Assembly: GCA_002633005.1 (NCBI GenBank)
Contig: NMRA01000009.1
Location: 1,695,858-1,759,857, forward strand
DNA: 64,000 bases
Direction: 5' to 3'
Source: Phoronis australis
Lineage: Eukaryota; Phoronida; Phoronidae
Shown here in pieces: positions 11,539 through 24,900 of this stretch (the first letter of the stretch is position 1; each line of letters begins with the position of its first letter). A program made the position numbers and the translations under genes. The notes under the pieces were generated by a model. That model made no database searches. It had not been told where the DNA came from and was given only the letters and a program-made list of their open reading frames with translations.

Positions 11539-14500
11539 CATGTGGGTATTATAGGGTCAAATACATTGAGTTATAGGTTGCATATGGAGTTGTGTCATTG
11601 ACAAATACTATTTGTGTATATATTAAATTTGATTTCCATTTTCATATTGATAAATAATTGCAACCTTTTTGTCTTGTGGCGTAAATTCACTTGAACTGTT
11701 TGAGAAAAATGATTTTGAAGACATGAACTTTTTATGTACGGAGCTGACAATGGTCAACTTGAATTTGACTTCTAGCAAATATCACTTAACAGCTTATCGT
11801 TTAAAATGACTTTTCTTACCAAATGACATTGGCAAGAAAGTGAATTTCGGGCCTCAAAAGTGGGCCACTCTTTGGATGCTTCGATCACTTTAAATAATAA
11901 GCTGTTACTTGAACTCTCAATTTTGCTATTTTTATGCAAACTTTGTGCAGTTATTGAAACGCATATAGCTGGCTCTGTCTCCTGGAACAGTTTGTCTGTG
12001 TTACTGTATTTGTCTGTGTTACTGTATTTGCCAGAGATGTATTGATTGCTATTTAGATAGTAGGGCTATTATCTTGGGACATACTTTGTCAAGCAATTGT
12101 GATTGTCGAATGTTTTGCTTTTATTTTTCTGATGATCACAAAAAATACGTTTAATTGAAACAAGTCTAGTTAACATGTCTTGTTTTCTGTAGTTTTACTG
12201 TGATCACATTGGAGTTCATGAGTGTTGGTATATCACATTATTCTTATTTTATCTCACTTTGAAATTAGCCACTTGTGACCCATGGGTACAGTGCTCAATA
12301 TAACTTTACCTGAGATTAACTACAGAATTCATGGCCAAGTTTTAATTATGACAATAGTGAGGGATAAAAATATGGGAAAAATAGGTCAAACATTTTTTTT
12401 TTTGTTATTTTTCAATGTGAAATAGTTTTCGCTATCGGTTATGAAAGGACAGCACTGTTCCTAGGATGAATGCTTGTTTATTATTCGGTGTAGGGGCCTC
12501 AATTAAAAGTTGACCTTGAATCCAGTGTTAGACTTAAAATGATTATTTTAAATCTCACAAAACAACTGCTTTTCTTTAGAGTTTTGAGAAATAAAATATC
12601 TATAATGAATGTGATTGTATGCAGTCACCTTGTACAACTGAGGCTAGGGTAAGGGGAGACAATCATGTTTGTTTGTGTTAAGGTATGTCATTACATTTCA
12701 CATGGGTTGGGTTGAGGACAGTGTAACCTGCAATGTCAAAGTATTAAAATAAAACTACTTTGACTCTCCGGACAGCTAAAGTTTCTCAGGCCTAAAATAT
12801 TAAACGATCCTTTTGCATGGCTGACTACCTTATGAATGCAGATACTTAGGAACGTGACCCATGCGATGCAAACGACTCACAAACCTCTTGTTTTACTCTG
12901 CAACATAGCTCGTGGCGTACCCCGGGCAAAATAGATTACGATAAATACTGTTTATGTTGCCAAAAAGCATGGCTCACAGACTCACATCCACTAACAAACA
13001 TGTGGATGAGCAGCGAAGAATTTGGGGTTTGTGTTTACCGATCGTTAGCCGTGTTCATCAGTTATAAATGAGGAACTGTGTTCATCAGTGATGAGTTATG
13101 TTCATTTGTGAGGAGCCGTGTTCATATGTCTGTGAGCTGTGTTGTTCCTGTAACCTGACATATTACAGCGAAAGGCTGTGTGTGTATTACATCAAGCTGT
13201 ACAGTTTAAAGTTAATAGTGAACTTACCCAGCCTGGATGCACCACTGACTTGACTACATGAAATAGGATATGGGTGTGTTTCATTGGTGAACATGTTTTT
13301 GTTTTGATTTTAAGTCTGTCAGAAGAACTGATTCAAGTTTTGACTTGGCACATCTAGTTTTGCTCATTATACTGCACAAGTATGGAGATCGTGTCAGGTG
13401 TTTTGTTAAACTGTCGCAAACTTTTTTTTTCTTAGTCTAAAGTTGAGTTTCTGAAATCTCAGTCAGTAATTTTATGAGAATTTTTATGATCCTGTGTCTC
13501 AGTGGAGATTGACGTGCTAGATTCTTAAAGTGCTTAAACTAGAGATATATTTTTGTGCAATGTATACTTGGGATACTTTTAGCCATTGTTAGGATGTAAC
13601 ATGTTTAGTCATGTACAATAGTTTCGTTTGTTATTTACTAAATGCATTGCGCATTGAAGAGTCTGCAATTTTGAGCATAAAACGTGTTTTGGAATTTATT
13701 TGTACCAAACCTACCACTTGACAATGTTTTGAAAATTTGTTGGCATTCAGTGTTAGAAGACCTTGAAAAATAAAAAATAGGCAATTTTTGCTTTGGTTGC
13801 TGGAAATTGGTGAAACTTTATCAGTTGAGGTATAGACTAAGATTAAGTTTATTTCCCCTCATGCTACCAACCATAAAATATGTGCAAAATTGAAAAGTTT
13901 TTATCTCAGTCTGATTTAAGGATTTTTTCCAGTTGAAAAATGAAATATTTTTGCATCAATAATTAGCACCCTTCAATGAAAAGTTGTAAAAACAAAATAC
14001 CAACCTACCCATCACAGAGGAGTGTGGGTAGGGTGAGGGAGAACCAGAAATATTCTGAGGAGACCCTAACACCAAAGGCGTTTGCATCAGTGTAAAGCAT
14101 GTGTTCCAATTCAGTTCATCTTTACGAAATAGTCTGTACAATGCATCAAACTTTTTCCTATACCTGGGATTGGTATGTTATAGTTCATTGTGTATTTTTA
14201 CCCTAATAATCATTTGAACATCGTTACCAATAGATTTTGCTTTAATTGGTTTATAGCTGTCAAACACTTAACTTATTTTATATGGATAAAACTTATTTTT
14301 ATAGCCTCAGACGGTTTGTCCTTCTTGTTTTATTATTTTGTTTCACTTGGTAAATGTTCACAGATTTAATCCATATCTGTTCATTTTCTAATACATTGTG
14401 AAAATAACTGATATGTGTATGTTTTCCTTTGTTGTGTAACCAAACGTATTTAAAAAAGTTGTAATTTTGTTATTGGCTAGTCTTGTTGTGAAATTATGTA

Positions 14501-15147
14501 TTATCAATATATGCATTGTTGGGCAAGATGGATGTTTTCCTGTATGTTTAGTGATTCCATCAAAAAACTGTTATCTTCAAGCCCATATCATGTCTTCCCA
14601 GATAATAATATTAAGTAATTATTCATGAGTTGAAAAAACAACTGTAAGATATAAGCAAAGGGCTGGATTTCAAAACAATTTCTTTTGAAATTATGAACTG
14701 TCACTTCTCTCCAAACCTTTCCCAGACCAAATGCCGGACGTCATATGTGGAGGTCGCAAGGTATTGTTTACTTTGTGAGATCCATGCGACGGGCGTTAGC
14801 GTGTAGCATGGTTAATTGGTATAGCTATGGGACACTTCCATTGTTTTCCCTTGCTGCATCTTTGTTAAATGTAACAATATAGGTCCCATCGATATCTTAC
14901 CTTGGACGCACATGACGTCACCTACAAATGCTTGCTATTATCTTTATTATAAGAAAGAAAAATTACTTCTAATGTTAGGCGGGACGCAGTTTTTTCGGTG
15001 GCCGCTTTAACTCTACTGAAAGTTAAAAAAAGTTACAAGTGTACAAGTGATGTCATGTAAGCCTACTCCCTGTCATGTAAGCGTACTTGGTGTACTCACT
15101 TGGTTTCAGTTCTACGGTGTGCTGGCAAGGTTCCAAACTGTGGAGGA

Positions 15148-15220
15148 GACCGTGTGGCTTAGAGGTTTGAGCTCCGGACTCCCGTTTGGGAGGCCCGGGT
15201 TCGAATCCTGGCTTCACTGG
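15148..15220 (+). repeat. tRNA-derived SINE-like element
   Basis: A box TGGCTTAGAGG (15155-15165) and perfect B box GGTTCGAATCC (15198-15208) at tRNA spacing, with GCCCGGG preceding the B box. No full cloverleaf, so a SINE head or tRNA pseudogene. Confidence 0.65.
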
Positions 15221-18200
15221 CAGACATTTGAGCGTTGCACAAAAGTGTCTCCTATTACTCCTCTGAGCTCGGCCTTACTAGTGATTATATGCAAGGGAAT
15301 GAATGAAAACCACTTCAGAATGCTCGGCGTCGAGTGTGAAATGTAAAGAATAGCCGAGAGAAACAAGTATCCCAGTTGTAATGATCTCAGAGTTACTGAC
15401 CCTTTTGTTAGGTTTGTGGCTTCAACTACTCGTAAGGCAGTGTAACTCTGACCATGAAAATCGTGCTTGTAAGCCTACATCAATTGTTATGTTAATTGTA
15501 AGTACTGTTCCAACTGTTTAGTATATTTTTTACTTTGCAGCGGTGGTGTTATATGCAGCGTTGTGCTGGTGGTGAATGACCGCCGGTGTCGACCTGCCGG
15601 ATAGATGCTCAGTCGTTTTGAAGTTCGAGTATTGAAAAAGCGGGAGTAAAAGGGGAGTTGAATTGATTAAAAATACATTCTGATTTATTGATGTCGAAAA
15701 TTACAAACAGTGGTTACGGAAAAGAATTTATCAAAAACTACTAAACAACTCTAAGACTTAGTAGAAACTATAAGGAGACTTACAACACATCACTCATATT
15801 GTCGAGAAATCTGACTGGAGCGGATTTCAAACCCCAGACAGCCAGCCAAAACTAGTAGTGCGCTGCTTTTTGTAGATCAAAAGAATGCACGTGAGGACGA
15901 GTCCAAAACGTGAGTGACGTAATAAACACCCCTATAAGAAGAGTCTATTAAGAAAGTGGCGCGAAACTGTAACTTTATAATTCACAAACGGAGGACGCGC
16001 CCGTCACGACTGTATTCTGTCTGTAAATTTGTAACCTACTATATCATGCGGGGGGGGGGCTCCAACGAGCCCCTCATTTGACGAAGTGGGCAAAAAGGTC
16101 TGCCCCCGAGAGACAAGAAGTCCGAGAAAATAGAACAAAAGTCCACTAAAGAAGCGCAAACGCGCAATTCACACTGAGTGGTGCTTCCGTTTTTTTTTAG
16201 TCCGCCCACTCTTTTGTTATCAAAACAAGGTCCACAACGTCGGGAACTCGAGCCCCCATATTGAAGGCTGGGTGCGCGCATGTATATGTTGTAAAATTCT
16301 TCATATTTGTCGGCTCTCTATTATTAAGGAGTGTATTATCGTAGCGGCGTAGCAGTCCTTGTTATCATGTACGCTAATATTTATTTGTTCACTTTACTGA
16401 ACGGAAATAAAATTTTGCCTATTTACTTACACTTACGTATGGAAACAAACCTTNCCCGTTGTATCTTGAGGCGTTGCGTAACGGGCATGTAACGTTATAT
16501 TGCCTTGTGGCTGGCCCGCCAGACTTTGGGAAACCCCTTGGTGACGTAACAAAGACAACATGGAATCCCTTGTCACAAAGTGCACATCGACTGCGTGTTA
16601 ACTTGCAATACCAGGTCGCGTGTAACGTGTCTTTCATATAATGTGTACAATCTAAATTAAGCACACCGAGTCAATTTCCGAAAGGCGGAAAATCTATTAC
16701 GCTACCTCTGTTTTCCCATTGCTTGACATACTTTTGAAATGAGGCTGGTGCTGGGTTCGGCTTGATCATGTGGAAGGTGGATGCTGTCATGAAGTGAACA
16801 CAATATTCTTTGTGGATGTAAAACACCCAAGTGTGTTTGATTTATCGTCGTCACCTATTGTAAGTATTCTACACAATCGTTGGTAAAATGGACTTTTACG
16901 AAGCTTGTGAATGACTACAAATTTCAAGGTCGTTCGTTCAAGGACTTTCCCAAGTCCAAGGTTAAACAGTCCGTGAAGGGAATCCCTCTAATACTGTCGT
17001 AGGTCTAGTGATAACGTAGGCGGTAACTGATAAGGAATGTAATCTTAACAATTTCCAAAAAGTAAACATCTTTCTTTAAACAACATGTAACGTAATGGGA
17101 AATTACATCATTCCTCGTACAGACGTAGTATCTTACACGATCGTTGTGCTGAACGTTTTTAACGGCTTGCTTGGCGCTCACTGCCGGGAGTGACGCAACC
17201 CAAATTCTTTAATTCTGTTAACTTGAAAGTCTGTACTCAAGGTAACTGAAGCAGGTAAGGAACTTAGATTTGTTTCCAATTTTACCATGTTATATATATT
17301 CAACCACAAAGAAACACCTCAGTATATGTATGTGTAATAGGTTGCCAGTGGTGATTTCCACTACTTTTTCACTGTGTGGTCGAAACCTATGATACACTTT
17401 AAGAAAGGGGCTGACACTTGGTGCTAGGTAATCGATGACGTCTGTAAAAATACAAAATTCATTACTTTATTCATTGATTTTTATATCAATAAAAATATCA
17501 TTAAACACCCTGAAGCAAGTGGCATCAGTCCATATATGGTTGGCACCTGCATTTAATGAATTGTGGATTGTGTGATTTCTATTAAGGCACTCCACCATTC
17601 AAATTTCACTGCATTGTTGTGGGTAAGGTCACTCTGATGAGGCTCACTTTGTTAAGCTGTCCTATTGTGTTGCACAGTATAGGGACCTGAACAAAAGGAC
17701 AGCTGTTGGAATAGCAATTGGGATTTCTCTTTTCTTGTGTTGTAGTTAACCAATTTTTGCCATTCAAACTACAAAAAGTTCAATTTTCAAAGGGGATACA
17801 GTTTTTAAAATGAATGGGGAAAGAATATTGTCTGGAGCAGGCAGTGGTTATCAGTGACACCCATCTGTGTTTCCTGATCCCCAACCAAATGAAGTCTGTC
17901 ATGAAAGTCTAGCCACTGTAATAAATGGTTATTGTAATCCCAGTCTATAAGAAGCGGTGTATGTACTTCATATTACCAATTCAGGATACAAATATTTGAG
18001 GTGATATAAAAATGTCTGTAGACAATGTTATCTTTACATGCTATGTGTCACGTAAACATCCCCTAGTACCTGGTCAATATGAGGGAGCGAGAATGGCAGA
18101 ACCACTCCTAAAAAGAACTCTCAAGTGTTTTCACCTAATCTATTGACGTAATTTAAAGCAGTTATAAATATAACCAGGAAGACATTGGTAATACCTCCCT

Positions 18201-18245
18201 GATAAAACGCACATCCCGAACTGACATTTGATTTAGACCATTTCC

Positions 18246-18310
18246 ACTATAAAACTATTCCCAACTTGTTCTTTTCTCAAATGAGAAGTGATTTTTGGCC
18301 TCGCAAATAA
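18246..18310 (+). repeat. Dispersed repeat, copy A
   Basis: About 65 bases (CTATAAAACTATTC..., AACTTGTTC, ATGAGAAGTGATT, TTGGCCTCGCAAA) align with 56746-56810 with substitutions only. Too diverged and short to class. Confidence 0.6.
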
Positions 18311-18362
18311 CTTACGGTTCATTATTTCTTCCGACCAAGTTCATTGACTGAAAATTTACCCA

Positions 18363-18545
18363 GCTTAGACCATAGACTATAGTTGTCTATAATCTATGCT
18401 TAGACCATAGACTATAGTTGTCTATAATCTATGCTTAGACCATAGACTATAGTTGTCTATAATCTATGCTTAGACCATAGACTATAGTTGTCTATAATCT
18501 ATGCTTAGACCATAGACTATAGTTGTCTATAATCTATGCTTAGAC
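18363..18545 (+). repeat. Hairpin-forming minisatellite, 35 bp x 5
   Basis: Five almost identical 35-base units. Each unit contains an imperfect palindrome: CATAGACTATAG and CTATAATCTATG are near reverse complements around a four-base loop, so each unit can form a hairpin on either strand. High identity between units suggests recent amplification. Confidence 0.95.
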
Positions 18546-20144
18546 TGAAGAAATTATGAATGGCCACTTCTTCCAAAAGCCAGTCAGAGGTCACTTAAGA
18601 TAAGACTAATTTATGGTAAGTGGCCAAAATCAAAACTTTTTTCACAGAAAACACGGGTTTTATGATGCGTTGAGCAAGTGCTTTGAACCACTTCAAGTGA
18701 TTTAATTAAAAATAGGATTGTTAAAGTTGTTTTTATGCCTGTTTCCCAAGAATAAAGGCTTACAAGTGGAAGGCACCTCACCTGTGAATACAATGCTGAA
18801 GATTTGACATTTATCCAATTCATGAGAACTTATTCACAAATGAGGCGTTGTATTAACTGAACTGTGCCTGACTGACTTCTCATATTTCGTACTTCATAAT
18901 AAATATCACTTTTTGATGGCTCGTTTCTTCATTGTTTTTTTTTTTAAATGTAACTCATAGCATAATGCAGGTAAAATAGTTCGATATAGATTTTTCAATA
19001 CAGCACTGACAATGGAAGAAGAAATGCCAAGACTACCGCACATGTAAAGTTATTTTGAAATTAACATACAAAATTAGAACAATTTGTTTTTATCTTCCAC
19101 GTATACTTCACAAGCAGACCAGCTAAGTTCTATAACATTGAATGATTCAACAATACAATGAAAAGATTGCTTTGCTTATTTCATGAAAAATATGTTAATT
19201 TCATAATGATAATTATGTTTATTCTACTTGGAACAAAAGAAGAACTTATGCTCAGTAAATCAACTTGGGACTTTGCACAATTGCCTCTATGGATAGCAAT
19301 TACATTTTGTTCAGTATCAACGGTTTTTTGTTGCAGATGCTGTTTGTTTTATGAGCCGAATACATTTGTAAGAAATACAAACTGCAACGGGTCTGTGATT
19401 GGCTGGCCTAAATTAGACATGTATTTTAGTGTAAAGATAATAATTTCATTACTGTATGCTGTCAGTTGTCAAATGTTGGGTGTTGACTGAATTGGTGAAT
19501 ATTGTACTTGCAAGAAACTGAATCTTGAGTTATGTATGCTAACTGAAGGGAATAGGTAACTTGATGTTAAATTATATATATTGGAGCTGACATAATTTAC
19601 AAGTTTAATATAGGCAATATTTATAGTGCTTGTCAAAGTAGTTAAAAACAATTTCAGTCCCCAGCAAATATAATAGTCACAATGTCAAAAACAGATCAAC
19701 TTGTTCATATTCAAAAATAATGGAAGAGGTTTTTGGATTTGTGAAAAATTTACTCTTGTCTTTTGCTAATTGAATACTCATAGGACTGAGATCGGTGGTA
19801 CTAAACACAAACATTTTGTTATCAACTGTTCATTGAATTCTGATATTTTTTTACCTAAACATCATTCAACAAAGAATGGACTCACCGGAGACAGCCCAAG
19901 AGTTGTTATCTCTGCGGCGAAGGATGTTAAAGTTGAGTCTCCGATGAGTTGCCAGCAGTCACTGGTACGGTGCGCGGCTTTAGACGTTCTGCGGCTGGGT
20001 TAAAGATCTTTTATAGGCCTAACTATCCCCAATTCCCGTACCAGGATGAATTTCAAAAATAACTCGACTTGGGTGCGTCAGATGTGATATGCGACGTTGA
20101 TGTTGAAATTGCGCCATATTTTTATGTTGATTTCCTTTGTTGGT

Positions 20145-20726
20145 TTATAATTCATATATTGCAATGTAGGCATCCAGGGGAGGCTTGGATGTACTTGTGA
20201 CTGTAGAGTCGTCAAAATTTATCCATTCCCATGCTGACGATTTAACACAGCATGTGTAATGACCACCCGTCGTGTTTCTTCCATGGTGTTCAATGACTGC
20301 TTTTATTTTGTAGCCGGAGAGGTCATACGAGGAAATCTTTGTGTTGATTTTTTCACCATTAGTCACGGTTCGTAAGATATGAATACAAAGGTATTTTGGC
20401 GGTTTTACAAATGACCATGTGAGCTGGCCACTGAGACTATTACAGTGTGGGCAACTAAAGTCTTCGATGTCCAACGACGTCCGCAAGCTGTGCCACAACT
20501 CCTGCATAGTTATTTCTTTCCTTAGCGTTGGGAGGTAGACGGTCAACTCCCAGTCTATCTGTGTTTTTTCCTTTGTTGTTGTGCAGTTATTACAACTCCT
20601 AGTTTGCTTCTTTACGCGTTGGAAGGTACTAGTAACCTCAGACGTTACATTATCAGCGTTGTGAGCAAGTGTGTCTACGTGCCATTGGTTCAGTAACCAT
20701 AGTAAAAATTCATGGGCATCCTGTTG
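20145..20726 (-). CDS. Ubiquitin carboxyl-terminal hydrolase (USP), C-terminal half of catalytic domain, partial
   Basis: Reading from 20726 down to TAA at 20145-20147 gives 193 residues of a USP (UCH, Pfam PF00443) domain. It opens with QQDAHEFLLWLLNQ, the QQD box; carries the two zinc-ribbon CxxC pairs SCNNC and SCPHC of the fingers subdomain; then VKPPKYLCIHI, the histidine box GGHYTCCVK, WINFDDSTV with the catalytic Asp/Asn position, and the closing AYIAIYEL. These enzymes cleave ubiquitin from proteins. The WLL after QDAHEF recalls USP31/USP43, but I would not name the subfamily. The Cys box is not seen up to the SLC13 start at 21866. The region above 20727 (TTCTTGACAACGGAAG on the minus strand) could be an acceptor, so upstream exons could be missed or absent. 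It ends right after the domain, shorter than USP31/43. Confidence 0.75.
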   Translation of the reverse strand, partial: QQDAHEFLLWLLNQWHVDTLAHNADNVTSEVTSTFQRVKKQTRSCNNCTTTKEKTQIDWELTVYLPTLRKEITMQELWHSLRTSLDIEDFSCPHCNSLSGQLTWSFVKPPKYLCIHILRTVTNGEKINTKISSYDLSGYKIKAVIEHHGRNTTGGHYTCCVKSSAWEWINFDDSTVTSTSKPPLDAYIAIYEL

Positions 20727-20911
20727 ACTTCCGTTGTCAAGAATAACAATGCAAAAAATATTTTAAAAGCAAATATGTAATTGTACTGAGAATGATGTTT
20801 TTGAAATAATTGTCTAAAGCTTAATAGCATACATGAAAAGAATTCATACTTTGACACCCTAGCCAGTCAAGATTGGGCAACTTGACCGGTTTGCGCACCA
20901 CAGAATCTCCT

Positions 20912-21232
20912 GGTTCTGTTCAAAGACACCATGCTGGTGTGATTCTGGTCATAGACACCATGCTGTTGTGGTTCTGGTCATAGACACCATGCTGGTGTGG
21001 TTCTGGTCATAGACACCATGCTAGTGTGGTTCTGTTCAAAGACACCATACTGGTGTGGTTCTGGTCATAGACACCATGCTGGTGTGGTTCTGGTCATAGA
21101 CACCATGCTGGTGTGGTTCTGGTCATAGACACCATGCTGGCATGGTTCTGGTCATAGACACCATGCTGGTGTGGTTCTGGTCATAGATACCATTCTGGTG
21201 TGGTTCTGATCATAGACACCATGCTGGTGTGG
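20912..21232 (+). repeat. Minisatellite, 29 bp x 11
   Basis: Eleven copies of GGTTCTGGTCATAGACACCA... (29 bases) with single-base variants, upstream (minus-strand sense) of the USP fragment and 0.6 kb before the SLC13 start exon. Confidence 0.95.
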
Positions 21233-21408
21233 TATTATATTGCCTCATGATGCTGACGTTATCGTTCTCTAGATAATGAGACCATCATAAGCTCATTAGG
21301 GACAACTATATTATTTAGTATTTCTAAATTTTCGTTTTGAAAGTTTATATATACCAAATTTGAATAGTTTGTGAAAAGCACACTTCATTAAGTAAATACA
21401 TAGATGGG

Positions 21409-21481
21409 TCCTCAGTAGCTCATTGGTAAGAGCACTAGATAGGCAATCTAGAGACCTGTGGTTCGATTCCCAGTTGGGGTT
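21409..21481 (+). repeat. tRNA-like gene with intact Pol III promoter (tRNA pseudogene or SINE)
   Basis: A box TAGCTCATTGG (21416-21426), B box GGTTCGATTCC (21460-21470) and a T5 terminator (21487-21491) are all intact. The D stem (GCTC/GAGC) and anticodon stem (CTAGA/TCTAG) pair perfectly, and the acceptor pairs at six of seven positions allowing G-T. Against a functional tRNA: the loop TAGGCAA has A where U33 should be (anticodon would be GGC), and the T stem (TGTGG/CCCAG) has two mismatches. Confidence 0.6.
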
Positions 21482-21865
21482 CCTGATTTTTCTGTGTTAG
21501 TATTTGATAAACTTCATTAAGTTTTTGAAATCTGAAAATTGGACAAGAGACGTGACTTTTACAACCTAAAACATTTGTTTAATGTTGCAATAATATGTTC
21601 CTCATTAATTCTGCTGGGTGTGCAACACTATAATTTGGCTAGTTACCGAACCATTAGGCAGCAGTTGGATTTTGAGGTAAGCCATTAGTAGCATACAATT
21701 CTTAGCATGTTTTCTACCTAAGGGTGCTCGATACATGCAATGCCAAGTGAATCGGTGATTTATTTCTATATGTTTGCACAGTCATTTCAGACAGATAACG
21801 ACTAGGCAATGCTAATGTAACATATTATTTGTTGTAGATAAAAAGTACTCGCATTTGATACAAGA

Positions 21866-21994
21866 ATGGCGACACCAGGTGACAGTAATTTTTGCCTACG
21901 CATCCTTAAGGAACTCTGGTCATTTCGGAAGACAGTTATCATCCTTGGTATCCCCCTGCTGTTGATGATCTTGCCGATCGCGTCACCAACTGGG
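21866..21994 (+). other. SLC13: SLC13 exon 1 with start codon
   Basis: ATG at 21866 opens 43 codons: a short polar N-terminus and then the first membrane segment [17 protein letters not shown], followed by the donor GTAAGT. The start matches the short cytosolic N-terminus of relatives. The next exon continues directly with [15 protein letters not shown], matching the family without a gap across a 7.3 kb intron. Confidence 0.9.
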
Positions 21995-24900
21995 GTAAGT
22001 ACGTGCCATGGGAAACATTCTGCATGCATAGAACTCTGAGTGATGGCACAAAAGTGACCCACTTGCACTTGACCCTAATTCTGATGCCGATGTGCAAGAC
22101 AGACCGAGTTAGACGAAACGAAGAACTATCTCTTTTTGATTCACATACGTTTTAGTATTAGTTAAAAGTACATTTTTGTGTCAATTGTTTGACGAAATGT
22201 TGATCGCAAAGAGATATGAAAACCGCTGGGAAATCTGACTGCCGTAAATCCTCATACTGCGAGGGCTATCCATCAACTACTCTATTGCCATCTAGTGATA
22301 TGGCGTAATTTCATCTCCTCTATATGGAAAATGGCTGTTGTAGTGAAAGAGCAAGCAAGAGACTAATGATTGACCTCTAAGTTTAAGTGCATGTGAATGA
22401 CTTTGTGACTTAAAGAGGTGAATGAGCCTACAGTGACAGTTGTGAAGCCGCGGTTTAATTGATGTCTTTGTGGTCACTATGGTGAATTATGGCATAATAA
22501 AACAAGATCGTCTTAACCGGAACACTAATGTTGTGGTATAGCTGGATACAGAGATGGTATGCCCTCTGCTAGTAGATACAAAGATGGTATGCCATCTGCT
22601 AGTGGATTCAGAGATGGTATGCTGTCTGCTAGTAGATACGGAGATGGTATGCTGTCTGCTAGTAGATACGGAGATGGTATGCCGTCTGCTAGAAGATACG
22701 GAGAAAGGTATGCCGTCTGCTAGTAGATACGGAGAGGGTATGCGGTCTGCTAGTAGATACAGAGAGGATATGCTGTCTGCTAGTAGATACAGAGCTGGTA
22801 TGCCGTCTGCTAGTAGATACAGAGATGGTATGCCGTCTGCTAGTAGATACAGAAATGGTATACCAGCTTTGCTAGTAGCAGGTTGTTAGATTCAGAAGAC
22901 ACATTTGCTTATGCTCTTACACAGGTTCGGAATAAATTGTCGCAACTAAGTAAAATTCTCAAAAATCTGGTCTGAGTAAGGTGAAATTAGGCTTATGTAA
23001 AGTCTCAGTGTACAGATTGTTACAACCTTACGGCAGAACTTAGTCCAAGTTATGTGAAAATTGGCCTATGTTAGTTTTTCGGAATATGACTTATTTCAAG
23101 GCTTTATTCTGCCAAATGATTTTGTAATTGGCTGCATGTCCTCCTTACTGTTTGCAAAACTTAAACTTAACATAAAGTAAAATACGTAGTTGTAATGGAT
23201 TTCGTAATGTTGAACAAAGCTCTAAAAATCCAAAGTGACACAGTGGCAATCATGATTAGTTACCGGTTGTTGATGATAAAAAATGTTGATGAGTTTCTTT
23301 ATTGGTCATAATTCTGTTTATTGAGATTTAACTGGTTGTAAATAAAATCACCATTTAAGTTAATTGTCTTATTCAAGGTGCCCATGATCCTTGGAGGGCA
23401 GAAGCACACCTCACACTTAAGACTTTTTTGTTTTCGAAGTTTATTAGCGCGATTGCACATGGAAAAACTGCATCGTAGCACATGCTCTAATGTCTTCTTA
23501 AATTCCACAATGTTTAGAAATCAGTTTAAGTGTTATTGTGTTTCAAAAAATATCAGTGGCCTTCCTTTTTAGTCGCATTATAAACAATGGCAGGAGATGT
23601 GGTGGCAGAAGTAGATTCTTAAAGACATTCATCTCACTAGAAACCAATTACCCTGTCCAGATAAACAATTAGTTTGCTTGCCTTTCTGATGCTGAGTGTG
23701 TAATGCATAGAGAATATAGGCTACCATTAACTTGTCTTGAAAATTACCAGCATCCTTTGTCCAATGATTGTTAGAGTTGTCAAGACTTGATTAATATGTG
23801 TTATCTTATCTGGTCATTAACTGTGGTAAACAACACAGGCCTAATATACAAAAGCTTTAGGCTTAGAAGTTCCACTAGAAATAGTGTATACTCCAGATGT
23901 TTTTTCAGCAGGAAAAATTAACACTGACAGTAGGGATCCAGAAGACTTGACATGCTGACTGCTGATTATATTTCTATTTTTCTACGTGATTAGTTTACAT
24001 CTAGTTTATGAATCTCCACATACAAATAGACAGGTTCAATAGACACTGCAAAGTCTGGATTTCAGAAGGTTTTACGGTGAAGGGTCCTTTAACTACAGAA
24101 CATCTCATCATGATATTATCAGGCAGATACTCACAGTACAGTAATAATTCTTCAGTTTGGGAGATCAAAGGCATAATATGGCTGACAAGTGCATAAGGCA
24201 AAATATTGAAACTCAAAATGTGCTGGATACAATCAGCTGGTCAGGCTGGTTATGTAAGATTACCCTCTAATGATCAGCTCAGTTGGCAGTATAGCTCTTA
24301 TCAGGTCATTTGTTTTGAAACAGACTGTGAGACCTTCTTTCCACAGAGCACTGAATTACATATCTGTAGTACTAGGAATACAAGCATTACCTTGCTGGTA
24401 GTAAGAATGTGTAATTCCATATAATCCATATCACTGAACTTGAATGGGGTGCCTTTCTGAAGTAACATAGTGGGGTGCCTCCATTTGGAGCACCCGCTTA
24501 CTGACGGCCTTATCTGTTAACGATCTAGCTAGGTTAACGGGACCTCTGAAGTGAGGTCCACTATGTACATATAGCCTTTTAAACCTGTTATAGTTGTTCT
24601 CGTTTTGTTGATCTTCATTGTTATACAGTGACATAATACTCTAAAGAGAGTGTGGTCACTTAAACTAAGAAGAAGAAGAAGAAGACAAATATGTTCAAAA
24701 TATTCAGAGGCTTGAGCAGTAATAATTATCCTTTCGCACCACTCATTCGTGATTCAGTTCAGAGGCTTGTAATTGAAATGAAAAACTGGGAAGAAAACTC
24801 AGGATTCATTTAACAATGAGGAACACAATACTCTACAAAACTAAAACAAGTAATAAGATGCTAACAATACTGTATACTGGTAACATGTGAGATCAACATC

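Larger units (their letters stand above)
11539..20144. other. ANKRD13 3' UTR then long non-coding stretch
   Basis: No gene recognised over 8.6 kb. AATAAA hexamers at 12590-12595 and 12748-12753 are the first plausible polyadenylation signals after the ANKRD13 stop. Other contents are a tRNA-derived element (15148-15220), a run of nine G at about 16051, one ambiguous base (16454), a CpG-richer patch at about 15.5-17.2 kb that could hold a promoter, and a palindromic minisatellite (18363-18545). Open frames such as 19158-19490 show no known family or splice context. Confidence 0.6.

Noticed and set aside
19158..19490. 110-codon hydrophobic open frame
   Set aside because: AT-rich, no recognisable family, no promoter or splice context; could arise by chance in 8 kb of non-coding DNA.
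19878..19941. Short open frame MDSPETAQELLSLRRR
   Set aside because: Nineteen codons then stop; no support for a gene start.
22554..22889. Open frame of 111 codons with repeating decapeptides
   Set aside because: It is a 30 bp minisatellite read in frame; no start context, splice sites or family.
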